A stretch of 18,044 nt of DNA from Bacteroidales bacterium UBA3289 (GCA_002361625.1 DETL01000014.1:160929-178972), one strand, 5' to 3'. Positions 6,962-15,770 are shown, numbered from the stretch's first letter. Numbers and translations: made by a program. The notes: generated from the sequence alone by a model not told the origin.

Positions 6962-8354
6962 TAGGAACTAACTTTTTGGCACTGGCATCAATTTCTGCCT
7001 GAGGAATCGGGAACAAAAGCTGGTAAGCCTTGGCGTTGACTTCTAGCACGGAACCTCCGTCATTGGCATTTACAACTTCAAGAGCTTTCCCCGTACGGAC
7101 TAGGTCGAACCAACGGTGGTTTTCAAAAGCAAGTTCTAACCTGCGTTCTTTTGCAACTGCTTCACGGAAGGCAACCTGATCGGGCAGGTCGCTATAGCTG
7201 TATTCCGTCGCATGAGCACGTTTACGAACATCGTTTAAATAGCCAAGTGCTTCTGTTCCACCGTAAGACTGCTCATTCAGCGCCTCTGCCGCCATCAAAA
7301 GAACATCCGCATAACGAAGAACAATGATATCGAATCCTAATCCATTGTTACTACCTACAGTATCGTGATATTTGTAATTGCGAATTCCCTTTGCTCCCGC
7401 ATCAATGATAGTAGCATCCTTTCTGTCATCGGGATTAGCATTGAAAAGCGCAATCAGGTTTTTGGAAGGAAGATTGTTGACATCACTGCCATTTTGCATA
7501 GGATCAGAACTACTCGGGTAACCTTCGCCCTCTGCCGTCTTGTCAAACTTTACTGCAAAAATAGTTTCTGCATTATTCTTGTTGGTAACAGAGAAAACAT
7601 CTGCAAAATTATCAAGCAAACTATACTTTCCGATGACGGCCTTGAATTGGGTCATTGCCGAATTCCAGTCCCCCAGTGTTAGGTACACCTTTCCGAGAAG
7701 AGTGTAGGCCGCCCCCTTGGTGGCTCTTCCTGCGTCTGCTGCCGGCCAAGACTCAGGAAGGCTCTTAATGGCTTTTTCCAAGTCCTCAATAATGACAGGA
7801 TAAATGGCTGATGGAGCAGACTGAGTATGGTTGAATGCGTCATTGACATTCAGAACTTCCGACGTTACAAGCGGGACGTTTCCCCAGATGCGAACCATGT
7901 TAAAATAAGTAAGCGCCCTAAGGAAATATGCCTGGCCAGTTATTTGGGCTTTAGCGGTTTCTGAGAGGGTTACCTCCGAAGAATTGGATCGATCTATAAC
8001 GATATTGGCGTTCTGGATAGTCTTATAGCACGAAACCCAGGTGGCCTCTACGGCTGCATTATCGGGGGCTACCCTGAAGTTGTCAAAATCTGCATATCGA
8101 CCTCCATTCTGGGTGGTATTAAGGTTATAAGTATTATCGGAAGGAAGCTCCATAAAACAGGCATAACCATTCTGAGAGCCGTATTGGTCTCCACTTTGCA
8201 GAGTAGCATAAACGGCGGCAAGTGCCTGATTCATTTCGTATTCTCCTTTGTAAAAACCATTTGCACTCTGCTGTGAAATAGGGTTCAAATCAATAAAGCC
8301 ATTACAGGCAACGGCATAGGCGGCACAAAGGATTATGATCGCTATTTTTTTCAT
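6948..8354 (-). CDS. SusD/RagB family outer-membrane substrate-binding lipoprotein, 468 aa
   Basis: SusD proteins sit over the SusC barrel as a lid and hand substrate to it. The lipoprotein signal MKKIAIIILCAAYAVAC places the acylated cysteine at residue 17. The N-terminal SusD domain carries the helical repeats (for example AYFLRALTYFNMVRIWGNVPLV) and the C-terminal RagB domain has YADVLLMAAEALNE and ERRLELAFENHRWFDLVRTGKA, both hallmarks of the family. The ATG at 8354 gives a normal signal peptide; a GTG three codons earlier (8363) is possible but less likely. It begins 12 bases after the SusC stop. What it binds cannot be told from sequence; the partner enzymes suggest a phosphorylated molecule. 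Confidence 0.93.
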   Translation of the reverse strand: MKKIAIIILCAAYAVACNGFIDLNPISQQSANGFYKGEYEMNQALAAVYATLQSGDQYGSQNGYACFMELPSDNTYNLNTTQNGGRYADFDNFRVAPDNAAVEATWVSCYKTIQNANIVIDRSNSSEVTLSETAKAQITGQAYFLRALTYFNMVRIWGNVPLVTSEVLNVNDAFNHTQSAPSAIYPVIIEDLEKAIKSLPESWPAADAGRATKGAAYTLLGKVYLTLGDWNSAMTQFKAVIGKYSLLDNFADVFSVTNKNNAETIFAVKFDKTAEGEGYPSSSDPMQNGSDVNNLPSKNLIALFNANPDDRKDATIIDAGAKGIRNYKYHDTVGSNNGLGFDIIVLRYADVLLMAAEALNEQSYGGTEALGYLNDVRKRAHATEYSYSDLPDQVAFREAVAKERRLELAFENHRWFDLVRTGKALEVVNANDGGSVLEVNAKAYQLLFPIPQAEIDASAKKLVPNEGY

Positions 8355-8366
8355 AAGACACACTCG

Positions 8367-11300
8367 TTAAAAAGAAACATTAAAACCAAAAATGTAAGAG
8401 CGGCTTACCGGGTAGTTACCGAAGTCTTCACCAGCGATGATGGCGTCGCCTCCATGGTTGGACACTTCGGGGTTATAACCGGAGTATTTGGTGAAGGTGA
8501 AAGGATTCGTGGTAGAAGCATAGACTCTGACACGACTTATTCCCAGCAAATTGTGGATAGTATAACCCAGAGAGATGTTTCTGATTCTCACGAAGGAGGC
8601 ATCCTCCACGTGCAGTCGGGAAGCACGGGTGTGACTAGCGGTGCCATATGCCCAAACCGGGCGCGGTGCATCTGCGGAGCCCCAATAACGCAAATTGTTG
8701 CCCCACGCTTCTGCCAGATAACGGTGTGTCGCATTGAAAATCTGCTGGCCATGTTTCCCTTCTATATTGAAAGTAAAGTCAAGGTTTTTCCAGCGAAGAG
8801 TATTGTTGAAACCCCACGTAAATTTCGGATTGGCATTACCGAGTATTACGCGGTCATCTGCATCAACATCGCCATCATTGTCCGTATCTACATATCTGAA
8901 ATCACCGACCCCTTGACTACCGTTGATATGCGGATAGCTATCGAATTCTTCCTGTGTGAGGAAACGACCATCAATCTCATATCCGTAGAACGAACCAAGG
9001 GATTCCCCGACACGTACAATGTAAGAGTAATCGTTCAAGCCACTACGTTGAGTCATTTGTGTTTGTCCTGGACCAAGGGCAAGCACTTTATTCCGGTTAG
9101 AGGACATTACCAGAGAGCTTTCCCAGGTCCAGTCGCGCCCAAGACGCTGCGTAGTAGAAAGCATGGCTTCTATACCGCGATTACGAACCTGACCGATATT
9201 CTGCAATGCAGAAGTGAAACCTGAAGAAGCGGGGACAGTCACGTTCAACAACAGGCCGGTCGTGTTAGACTGATAGGCATCGACGGCCAGCTTAAACATA
9301 TTATTGGCAAAAGCCGCATCGATACCAAGATTGACGGTGGCCGTGCTCTCCCAGGAAAGATCTGTATTAGGAGAATTCGAAGGAGCAAAACCGGCGGCAC
9401 GACTAGCACTGTTTCCAAAGACATAGTTACTGGCACCCATCAGGGCTGTGCCTCCATAAAATGGAATGTTAGCATTACCCGTGAGACCATAGCTTGCCCT
9501 CAGTTTCAGATCGGTGACTGCGTTATTGTTAGGGAAGAAGTCTTCCCTACTAATATTCCAACCCGCAGAAACAGAAGGGAACCACCCCCATTTGGTATTG
9601 GCGGCAAAGCGGGATGAGCCATCCCGACGAAGGGAAGCGGTAAAAAGGTATTTGTCTTTATAAGAGTACATTACACGGCCGAGGAAAGAAATCATTGATG
9701 CTTCCTGCGCATAAGATTTACCGGTAGTAGTTGCGGCTGCATTAATCGTCGTCACCACGTCGTTGGGGAAGTTCGTTCCTTTCGCCTGCACATAGGAAGA
9801 ATGCTCCTTTTGAGCAGAAAAACCTAACAATCCTTCGAAACTGTGGTCATCAATTTGCTTGTTATAGGTAAGGTTCGTCTCCGAAATCCAATTGAAGATG
9901 GATGACCGTGTGTCAAATCCCGTGTTGTAGGTTGTCGTCGGAGCCATCTGATAACGGTGAGACAGGGACTTCGGGCGATAGTATTCCCTATTCATACCGA
10001 CGGACTCTACACCGAAGGAAGTTTTGAGGGAAAGGTCATCAGTAATCGCCCAATTGAAATCGACAGAGCCGTTAAAATTGTTGGAGATCAAGTTGTTCTT
10101 TACCATGGTTGCCAAAGCAACCGGATTCACGAGAGAAGCGACATTGGTGCCTTTTGCGGATTCCTGAAGCATCAGATCTGTAGCCAAAGAGCCGTCTTCA
10201 TTGTAAACAGGAAGCATCGGATGGTACATTAGAGCTACGATAACCAAAGCCTCGCGAGACCAGGCGTCTTCAGAAATGACCATCTTATTGTCGGTTCGGG
10301 AGGAACTCATCCTCAGCCCCATGGTAATACGATCGGTAATCTTTGCGTTCAAGTTGGTTCGGACGCCGTAGCGCTTCATGCCGGTATTGATGATAATACC
10401 GTCTTGGTCCGTGAAATTGCCCGATACGTAGTAATTCAGTTTGGAGTTGCCTCCACTGATGCTGAGGTCATAATTCTGCTGAAAGGCATTCCTATAGATT
10501 TCATCCTGCCAATCCGTATTAGTCAGACCTTGGACGCCCTTGACATATGGCATAATATAATCAGGGTACCGCCAGTTGGCATTAGCGCGAGCGCTCATCG
10601 GATCGTCTGCTGATGCTCCGGGATTGTTGGCTAAATAGGCAAGGTCACGAGCATTTTTTGTGAAAGCAGCCAACTCATATGCATCCATCACATCAAGTTT
10701 CTTGGTTATCTGGGAGAATCCCCAGTACGAACCAAAGTTGATACGAGTCTTTCCTTCCTGACCTTGTTTGGTGGTTATGATAATGACGCCGTTAGAGCCA
10801 CGGGAGCCATAAATAGCTGCGGACGCGGCGTCCTTAAGAACGTCGATACTCGCAATGTCGGCCGGATTGATTAGGGCTAACGGATTAGCGGTGTATTGAT
10901 TGTAAACAATATCCGCACTACCCTGCATAGTATCGTTAGAAGCATTTCCAGACAGAGGGACACCATCAACAACAATAAGGGGAGATCCGCTATAATTGAT
11001 AGAATTGGTACCACGAACTTTAATATTTACACCGGCACCAGGGGCACCAGATGTCTGCTGAATAACAACACCGGGCAGCTTGGCACCGAGGGCCTGATCA
11101 AAACTGCTGACATTCATATCTTCTATCAGTTTTGATCCGTCTATTTTCGCAATAGCATTCGTCACTTTGGCACGAGACTGTTTACCATAGCCGATGACAA
11201 CTGTTTCTTCCAGCAGTTGGATATCCTCGCGAAGAACAATGGTTCGTGCGTTTCTCTTGCCTCGAACGACGGTCGTTTCATATCCTACGCATGAAACTTC

Positions 11301-11762
11301 CAATTCAGAATCATCCCTCATACCCGGCATTGAGAATGTGCCATTGATGTCGGTAATCGTCCCTTTGGATGTACCAACAATCATGACACCGGCTCCTGGT
11401 ACAGGATCTCCTTTATCATCAACGACCTTCCCTGTAAAGGCGGGCGTTTCTGATTGTTGCTTCTTCACCTGGGACAGGGTCACCATCTTATCGGTGATAA
11501 CGATATTCACATTATCGCCAAGGATGCTCTTCAGAGCATCTTTTACAGGAGTGTTGTCAAAAGCGGCAGAGACAATTTTGGATTCGTCCAATTCGCCTTT
11601 GTTGAAGATGACCGAAAGACCGCTTTGTCTCTCGATTTCCTTGAGAACTGTTCCCAATTTCTGTTGGGAGAACTTGCCTGTGATGTTCTGTGCATTCATT
11701 TCCAAAGAAAAAAGCACAAAAACGAAGGCAAGAAGGAAGATTGCTCTTGTTTTTAGTTTCAT
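8367..11762 (-). CDS. SusC/RagA TonB-dependent transporter with STN signalling domain, 1131 aa
   Basis: This outer-membrane barrel imports substrate with energy from TonB. Domains in order: signal peptide (1-24, ending M-N-A); STN domain (about 25-98), which in signalling transporters contacts the FecR-type anti-sigma factor; carboxypeptidase-regulatory-like domain (about 108-180); plug with the SusC-typical stretch ETVVIGYGKQ (186-195) and VRGTNSINYSGSPLIVVDG; then a long beta-barrel ending in a terminal phenylalanine (GFNVSF). Length is typical for SusC proteins with an STN domain. The STN domain, together with the FecR and ECF sigma genes just upstream, makes a complete trans-envelope signalling set, so the operon is likely induced when the barrel is loaded. 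The spacing from the FecR gene is 17 bp, so they are very probably cotranscribed. Confidence 0.95.
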   Translation of the reverse strand: MKLKTRAIFLLAFVFVLFSLEMNAQNITGKFSQQKLGTVLKEIERQSGLSVIFNKGELDESKIVSAAFDNTPVKDALKSILGDNVNIVITDKMVTLSQVKKQQSETPAFTGKVVDDKGDPVPGAGVMIVGTSKGTITDINGTFSMPGMRDDSELEVSCVGYETTVVRGKRNARTIVLREDIQLLEETVVIGYGKQSRAKVTNAIAKIDGSKLIEDMNVSSFDQALGAKLPGVVIQQTSGAPGAGVNIKVRGTNSINYSGSPLIVVDGVPLSGNASNDTMQGSADIVYNQYTANPLALINPADIASIDVLKDAASAAIYGSRGSNGVIIITTKQGQEGKTRINFGSYWGFSQITKKLDVMDAYELAAFTKNARDLAYLANNPGASADDPMSARANANWRYPDYIMPYVKGVQGLTNTDWQDEIYRNAFQQNYDLSISGGNSKLNYYVSGNFTDQDGIIINTGMKRYGVRTNLNAKITDRITMGLRMSSSRTDNKMVISEDAWSREALVIVALMYHPMLPVYNEDGSLATDLMLQESAKGTNVASLVNPVALATMVKNNLISNNFNGSVDFNWAITDDLSLKTSFGVESVGMNREYYRPKSLSHRYQMAPTTTYNTGFDTRSSIFNWISETNLTYNKQIDDHSFEGLLGFSAQKEHSSYVQAKGTNFPNDVVTTINAAATTTGKSYAQEASMISFLGRVMYSYKDKYLFTASLRRDGSSRFAANTKWGWFPSVSAGWNISREDFFPNNNAVTDLKLRASYGLTGNANIPFYGGTALMGASNYVFGNSASRAAGFAPSNSPNTDLSWESTATVNLGIDAAFANNMFKLAVDAYQSNTTGLLLNVTVPASSGFTSALQNIGQVRNRGIEAMLSTTQRLGRDWTWESSLVMSSNRNKVLALGPGQTQMTQRSGLNDYSYIVRVGESLGSFYGYEIDGRFLTQEEFDSYPHINGSQGVGDFRYVDTDNDGDVDADDRVILGNANPKFTWGFNNTLRWKNLDFTFNIEGKHGQQIFNATHRYLAEAWGNNLRYWGSADAPRPVWAYGTASHTRASRLHVEDASFVRIRNISLGYTIHNLLGISRVRVYASTTNPFTFTKYSGYNPEVSNHGGDAIIAGEDFGNYPVSRSYIFGFNVSF

Positions 11763-11779
11763 AAAGCAGTTATTTGTGG

Positions 11780-12742
11780 TTATTGAAGATAAATGATATT
11801 GTTCTGACGTTTGACTGTGACGGGTAAGACACGGCGAATGCCGTCAAGAACTTCATCCAGTGTTTCATTATTTCTAAGAGAAATACTCAAGTGTTCATTA
11901 GCGTACTTATCGGCTGTTATTACAATCTGGACATTGTAATTACGCGAAACAATATCCGCCAACTCCCGTAGAGTGATATCGGCATACTCAAGCCTGTTCT
12001 CGGTCCAAGCTGCTATACTTGAAATGCCCGTATTCTTCCTCGTGAAAGATGCGGCTTTTTTTGAATATTCGACAGACTGTCCTTTTGTGATGGAGATAGC
12101 CTGAATGCCGTTGCTTATACGCACCTTTCCATCAACAACACTGGTTCTGACTATGTCATCTTCTTCATAGGAAGTGACATTGAAACGAGTGCCGAGGACT
12201 GTGATATCACAAACATCCGTATGAACCACGAAAGGGCTTTCCTCGTTATGGAATACTTCAAAATATCCTTCCCCCGTGAGCTTCAACTCGCGATTATTCT
12301 TGCCAAAACTATTAGCAAAAGCTAACTTTGAACCGGAGTTAAGCCAAACTACGCTACTATCCGGGAGAACGGTCTTGCTTTTAGACCCGGGAGGAGCTTC
12401 TAAGGTAATGTATGAGGGTTCGGGGGTTTGTAGTATGACTATTCCCAAGATGGCAATGACGAAAGAGGCTGCGATGGTAGTGAAAAGCCAAGGATTAAGC
12501 CGACGTCGCCTGGGTGCGACTGTTTTCATGGAGTCAATGACGCTTATCCTACTCCTTAACCGATTCCACTGTTGGTTAACTTGTGTGGAGGATTCTGTCG
12601 ATTCCTGCCATTTTTGTTCTGCAAGCCGAAATTCTTTCAAGCCCTCTGCGGACTGAATCATTTGAAACAAACTGCGTTCTTCGTCGCCAGTAATAATTCC
12701 GTCGAAATACTTGAAGGCTAATTGGTTAAGCTTATTATTCAT
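11780..12742 (-). CDS. FecR family anti-sigma factor (DUF4974), 320 aa
   Basis: An inner-membrane protein that holds the partner ECF sigma factor and releases it when the transporter signals. The N-terminal cytoplasmic part (1-80) is followed by basic residues and one transmembrane segment (about 86-104). The periplasmic FecR domain (about 112-205) contains EAPPGSKSKTVLPDSSVVWLNSGS and LTGEGYFEVFHNEESPFVV, classic family stretches. The C-terminal DUF4974 (about 245-318) resembles an STN fold and is expected to meet the SusC STN domain. It sits between its sigma factor and its transporter, the standard order. A strong hairpin ends only 19 bases before its ATG. Confidence 0.93.
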   Translation of the reverse strand: MNNKLNQLAFKYFDGIITGDEERSLFQMIQSAEGLKEFRLAEQKWQESTESSTQVNQQWNRLRSRISVIDSMKTVAPRRRRLNPWLFTTIAASFVIAILGIVILQTPEPSYITLEAPPGSKSKTVLPDSSVVWLNSGSKLAFANSFGKNNRELKLTGEGYFEVFHNEESPFVVHTDVCDITVLGTRFNVTSYEEDDIVRTSVVDGKVRISNGIQAISITKGQSVEYSKKAASFTRKNTGISSIAAWTENRLEYADITLRELADIVSRNYNVQIVITADKYANEHLSISLRNNETLDEVLDGIRRVLPVTVKRQNNIIYLQ

Positions 12743-12761
12743 ATGGTTGACTCTCTAAAAC

Positions 12762-12800
12762 AAAAGGCCTTTCATCTATAAAACGGATGAAAGGCCTTTT
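12762..12800 (-). terminator. Strong hairpin terminator or attenuator between sigma and anti-sigma genes
   Basis: A perfect 15-bp stem (12762-12776 with 12786-12800) with a 9-base loop; on the minus strand the last arm runs into TTTTGTTTTAG. This is a classic Rho-independent shape. It lies within the 81-bp gap after the sigma stop (12824) and ends 19 bases before the anti-sigma ATG, so only partial read-through into the transport operon is expected. Confidence 0.75.
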
Positions 12801-12823
12801 ACCCAACTTACAATTCGTAAAAA

Positions 12824-13423
12824 TTATAGATACGTTTTTAATAGCCAAGCGAGGATAACAATGTAAACATCCACCGGATAACGCTCTTTGAAGTGACGAC
12901 TGAAAGCGGCAAGCGCTCGAGTAATATGCTTTTCCACATTGGTTACCGAGGTGTTGATCTTTTCTGCAATTTCTTTGTTTTTCAGACCATCAAAACGGCT
13001 CATTAGAAATACTTCACGGCATTTTGGAGATAGAGAATCAATCACCTCCTTAATTTGAGATTGTAGCTCATCATACAACAGGACATCCTGTAGAGTAAAA
13101 CCAAAATCCGTATGATACAGGCGTTCTTCGCCGTCCAATGTGAGTAAATAATCGATAGATTCAAACCGGACCAATTTCTTATGACGCAATACGTCAATAC
13201 ACGCATTCCGCACCATCGCAAACAATAGGGATGGTGCCGATGGCGACGCTGCATCGTACTTCTTTCTATAAAACTGGAGGAAACAATCCTGCACGATATC
13301 CATTGCTGTTTCCTCTTCCTGAACAAACCTAACAGCATAAGCCTTCAAACGCGGAAAGTAACGCCTGAAAAGACTCTCAAAAGGGGTTTTTCCCTCATCT
13401 ATTTTTTGCTGTCGAGTTTCCAT
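12824..13423 (-). CDS. ECF RNA polymerase sigma factor (Bacteroides expansion family 1 type)
   Basis: It directs RNA polymerase to the promoters of the linked uptake operon. Region 2 (about residues 15-85) includes FESLFRRYFPRLKAYAVRF and DIVQDCFLQFYRK. Region 4 (about 130-180) has LSPKCREVFLMSRFDGLKNKEIAEKI and the recognition-helix stretch TSVTNVEKHITRAL. A hydrophobic tail (VYIVILAWLLKTYL) is common in this sigma family. The ATG at 13423 gives 199 aa. A GTG at 13432 would add three residues, but it overlaps a TAnnTTTG box, so the ATG is favoured. Its downstream partners are the FecR protein and the STN-bearing SusC. Confidence 0.92.
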   Translation of the reverse strand: METRQQKIDEGKTPFESLFRRYFPRLKAYAVRFVQEEETAMDIVQDCFLQFYRKKYDAASPSAPSLLFAMVRNACIDVLRHKKLVRFESIDYLLTLDGEERLYHTDFGFTLQDVLLYDELQSQIKEVIDSLSPKCREVFLMSRFDGLKNKEIAEKINTSVTNVEKHITRALAAFSRHFKERYPVDVYIVILAWLLKTYL

Positions 13424-13431
13424 AACATCCA

Positions 13432-13439
13432 CAAATATA
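13432..13439 (-). promoter_or_regulatory. -7 promoter box of the sigma gene
   Basis: TATATTTG on the minus strand is an exact TAnnTTTG box ending 8 bases before the ATG at 13423. No good TTTG is found 19 bases further up. If used, the mRNA would have almost no leader. The remaining 260 bases up to the serine hydrolase gene hold a second TAnnTTTG box (TAAATTTG, 13670-13677) and a small GTAGG/CCTAC hairpin (13625-13639), nothing stronger. Confidence 0.45.
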
Positions 13440-13699
13440 CATTATTTTGCGAAAATCCTCCGACGAACCCTTATAAACTATAAAAGGATCAGTTAGAGAC
13501 TCAGTACTCAACAGGTATCAACCGCCATGACATATTTGTGTCCGGATGACCCGACCCGTGGACGGGAACTTTTTGGATAACAAAATAGCCATTTCTATTG
13601 TAAGTTAAAGACAAATAGCTAACCGTAGGAAGAACCTACCTATTGTCGGACAATTCCCCTAATATGCCGCAAATTTACAGTAAAATAGCTGTGTCTTAG

Positions 13700-15067
13700 T
13701 TACCCTAAAGCCGCGAGGATGTCTTTCAGAAGCCGGTTCCACTCGATGACATGGTCCGGCTTCGGGGAGTAGCCCAGCACGACGACCACCAGATCCTGGG
13801 ACGGGAGAATAAAAATTTCCTGCCCATCGTGTCCACGGCATTCGAACATGTCGGCCGGGGCGTCCGGATACTTGCCTCCCCGGTTCAACCAGAAGAAGGC
13901 CCCGTATTCTCCCTGGCTCCCGGAAGCGGGTGCGGCAGAGTATTCCACCCACCCTTCCGGAAATATACGCAGGTCCCCGACGTGGCCGCCGTCCAGGTAC
14001 AACTGGCCGAAACGGGCGAAATCCCTCGCCGTCATGTACAGGTAGGAAGAACCCACGGGAGTCCCGCTCATGTCCGGCTCGAAACAGGGGTTCCGGATGC
14101 CCAGGGGCGCGAAAATTTCGTCACGGAGATAAGCGAGGAACTCCGCGTCGGAAGCGAACCGGCTGCGTAGATAGCGCATAACGATATTCGTCGTGCCGCT
14201 GGAATAATACCAATAGGTCCCCGGTTGGTGCTCCAAGGGCTTGGACAGGGCGAACAGTCCCATGTCCTTCTCCCGGTGCAGCATCAGGTTCACGTCCGAG
14301 CGGGTACCGTAGTTCTCATTCCACTGAAGACCGCTCTGCATCTGCAGCAAATCGTTCAAGGTAATTCTCTTACGGTCGTCGCCCTGCCACTCGGGAATGT
14401 CCATGGGCGCGTACAGGTCCACCAGGCCGTCTTCCACCATGCACCCGGTCAGCGCGCTGGTGACGCTCTTGCCCATGCTCCAGCTGAGCAGCCGCGTTTC
14501 CGGCGTGATGCCTTCCCGATATCGTTCCGCCACGATCCTGCCCTCGTGAAGCACGACGAAGGCAAAGGGCGTTCCGTTGTAACTCCGGTCATCGACCAAC
14601 GCCTTCGCCAAGGGTTCCAAACGGCTGCAAAGGGCCGAATCCTCCGAAGCGGACAGCGTTGTCGTATGGGCCAACGACAGGGAATCGAGGACCAACAGAC
14701 CATTTTCGATGGCCAACGGATATTTCTCCGCTTGCAGCTCCTGAACGGTCTTTCCCCGCAGCAGCGTGACACCGTAACCTTCCCGGTACACGGCCGTGGA
14801 CTTGGCCCACAAGAAGCGGCTCGTCACCGTCTTGTTTTCGTAGTCCACCTGGTTCCTGTTGAACTTGATGAAGGAGAAGTGGAGGTCCAGCGCCTCCACG
14901 TCGGCCTGGTCGCGCCCCGAAACGAAGATGGCCGAGGCGAGATTCTTGGCGGCGTAACCCGTAATGATGGGCATGAGGGAGTTCAAGTAGAGGCACCCGC
15001 CGACGATAGCGGCGGCAAGGAGGCCCAGCATGACCCGGAAAATCGTTTTCGACGCTTTTGTTTTCAT
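13700..15067 (-). CDS. Membrane-anchored serine hydrolase, class C beta-lactamase family, 455 aa
   Basis: The fold is that of class C beta-lactamases, DD-peptidases and esterases, which act through a Ser-Lys-Tyr set. The SxxK motif is SMGK at 197-200 (Ser197 nucleophile, Lys200). YSSG at 288-291 gives the tyrosine motif with Ser in place of the usual Asn. GHDGQ (412-416) stands where the third motif (HxG/KTG) is expected. The N-terminal hydrophobic segment (about 10-30) is a membrane anchor, followed by a roughly 110-residue extension before the catalytic domain. True beta-lactamase activity is not implied; a peptidase or esterase on cell-wall or small substrates is as likely. It is divergent from upp with 70 bp between, and begins the GC-richer part of the window. 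Confidence 0.88.
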   Translation of the reverse strand: MKTKASKTIFRVMLGLLAAAIVGGCLYLNSLMPIITGYAAKNLASAIFVSGRDQADVEALDLHFSFIKFNRNQVDYENKTVTSRFLWAKSTAVYREGYGVTLLRGKTVQELQAEKYPLAIENGLLVLDSLSLAHTTTLSASEDSALCSRLEPLAKALVDDRSYNGTPFAFVVLHEGRIVAERYREGITPETRLLSWSMGKSVTSALTGCMVEDGLVDLYAPMDIPEWQGDDRKRITLNDLLQMQSGLQWNENYGTRSDVNLMLHREKDMGLFALSKPLEHQPGTYWYYSSGTTNIVMRYLRSRFASDAEFLAYLRDEIFAPLGIRNPCFEPDMSGTPVGSSYLYMTARDFARFGQLYLDGGHVGDLRIFPEGWVEYSAAPASGSQGEYGAFFWLNRGGKYPDAPADMFECRGHDGQEIFILPSQDLVVVVLGYSPKPDHVIEWNRLLKDILAALG

Positions 15068-15100
15068 GCGGACAAGATAGTCATTTTCACGATTATTTGC

Positions 15101-15108
15101 TAACTTTG
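15101..15108 (+). promoter_or_regulatory. -7 promoter box of upp
   Basis: TAACTTTG matches TAnnTTTG exactly, 29 bases before the upp ATG. A clear TTTG at -33 is not seen at the standard spacing. Confidence 0.5.
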
Positions 15109-15137
15109 AGGAACCGAATCAACAAGTAACCGAAACT

Positions 15138-15767
15138 ATGAGCCAATTGCATGTTATCGACCACCCGATGATCCAGCACAAGCTGACCATCATGCGCATG
15201 AAGGAAACCGGACCCAAGGATTTCCGGGAACTTCTCAAGGAAATCTCCCTCCTGATGGGTTACGAGGTCACCCGCGACATCCCGCTGGAGAGCGTGGAAA
15301 TCGAAACGCCCATCTGCAAGATGACGTCGAAGAGAGTCTCCGGACACAAGCTCGCCATCGTCCCGATCCTTAGAGCCGGCATGGGCATGGTCGAAGGCCT
15401 GCAGATGCTCGTCCCCGTCGCCAAGGTGGGCCACATCGGCCTATACCGCAATGAGGAGACGCACAAACCGGTCGTCTATTACTGCAAGCTTCCGGAAGAC
15501 ATCCAGAAGCGCACGGTCATCGTCACCGACCCGATGCTCGCCACCGGCGGCAGCGCCTGCGACGCCCTCACGATGCTCAAGGAGCGCGGCTGCAAACACA
15601 TCCGGCTGATGTGCCTCGTCGGCGCCCCCGAAGGCATTGCCAAGGTGCAGGAAGAACATCCGGATGTGGACATTTACCTCGCCGCGGTGGACGACCACCT
15701 CAACGAGAACGCCTACATCGTCCCGGGCCTCGGCGACGCCGGCGACAGGATCTTCGGCACGAAGTAA
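15138..15767 (+). CDS. upp: Uracil phosphoribosyltransferase
   Basis: The enzyme joins uracil and PRPP to form UMP in cytosolic pyrimidine salvage. The PRPP-binding loop is VIVTDPMLATGGS (about 128-140). The family stretches IVPILRAGMGMVEGL (about 74-88) and IGLYRNEETHKPVVYY (about 99-114) are present, and the C-terminal block YIVPGLGDAGDRIFGTK holds the uracil-binding loop. At 209 aa it has the normal length, and the start is fixed by MSQLHVIDHPMIQHKL, where family members usually begin. It stands alone: divergent from the serine hydrolase and convergent with a small gene whose stop lies 3 bases away, with no clear terminator between. Confidence 0.96.
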   Translation: MSQLHVIDHPMIQHKLTIMRMKETGPKDFRELLKEISLLMGYEVTRDIPLESVEIETPICKMTSKRVSGHKLAIVPILRAGMGMVEGLQMLVPVAKVGHIGLYRNEETHKPVVYYCKLPEDIQKRTVIVTDPMLATGGSACDALTMLKERGCKHIRLMCLVGAPEGIAKVQEEHPDVDIYLAAVDDHLNENAYIVPGLGDAGDRIFGTK

Positions 15768-15770
15768 AGC

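Noticed and set aside
8454..9224. 256-codon plus-strand frame inside the SusC gene
   Set aside because: Antisense to a well-supported SusC barrel; no protein family signs.
14225..15103. 292-codon plus-strand frame
   Set aside because: It is antisense to the serine hydrolase with its SMGK, YSSG and GHDG motifs; no own domain is seen.
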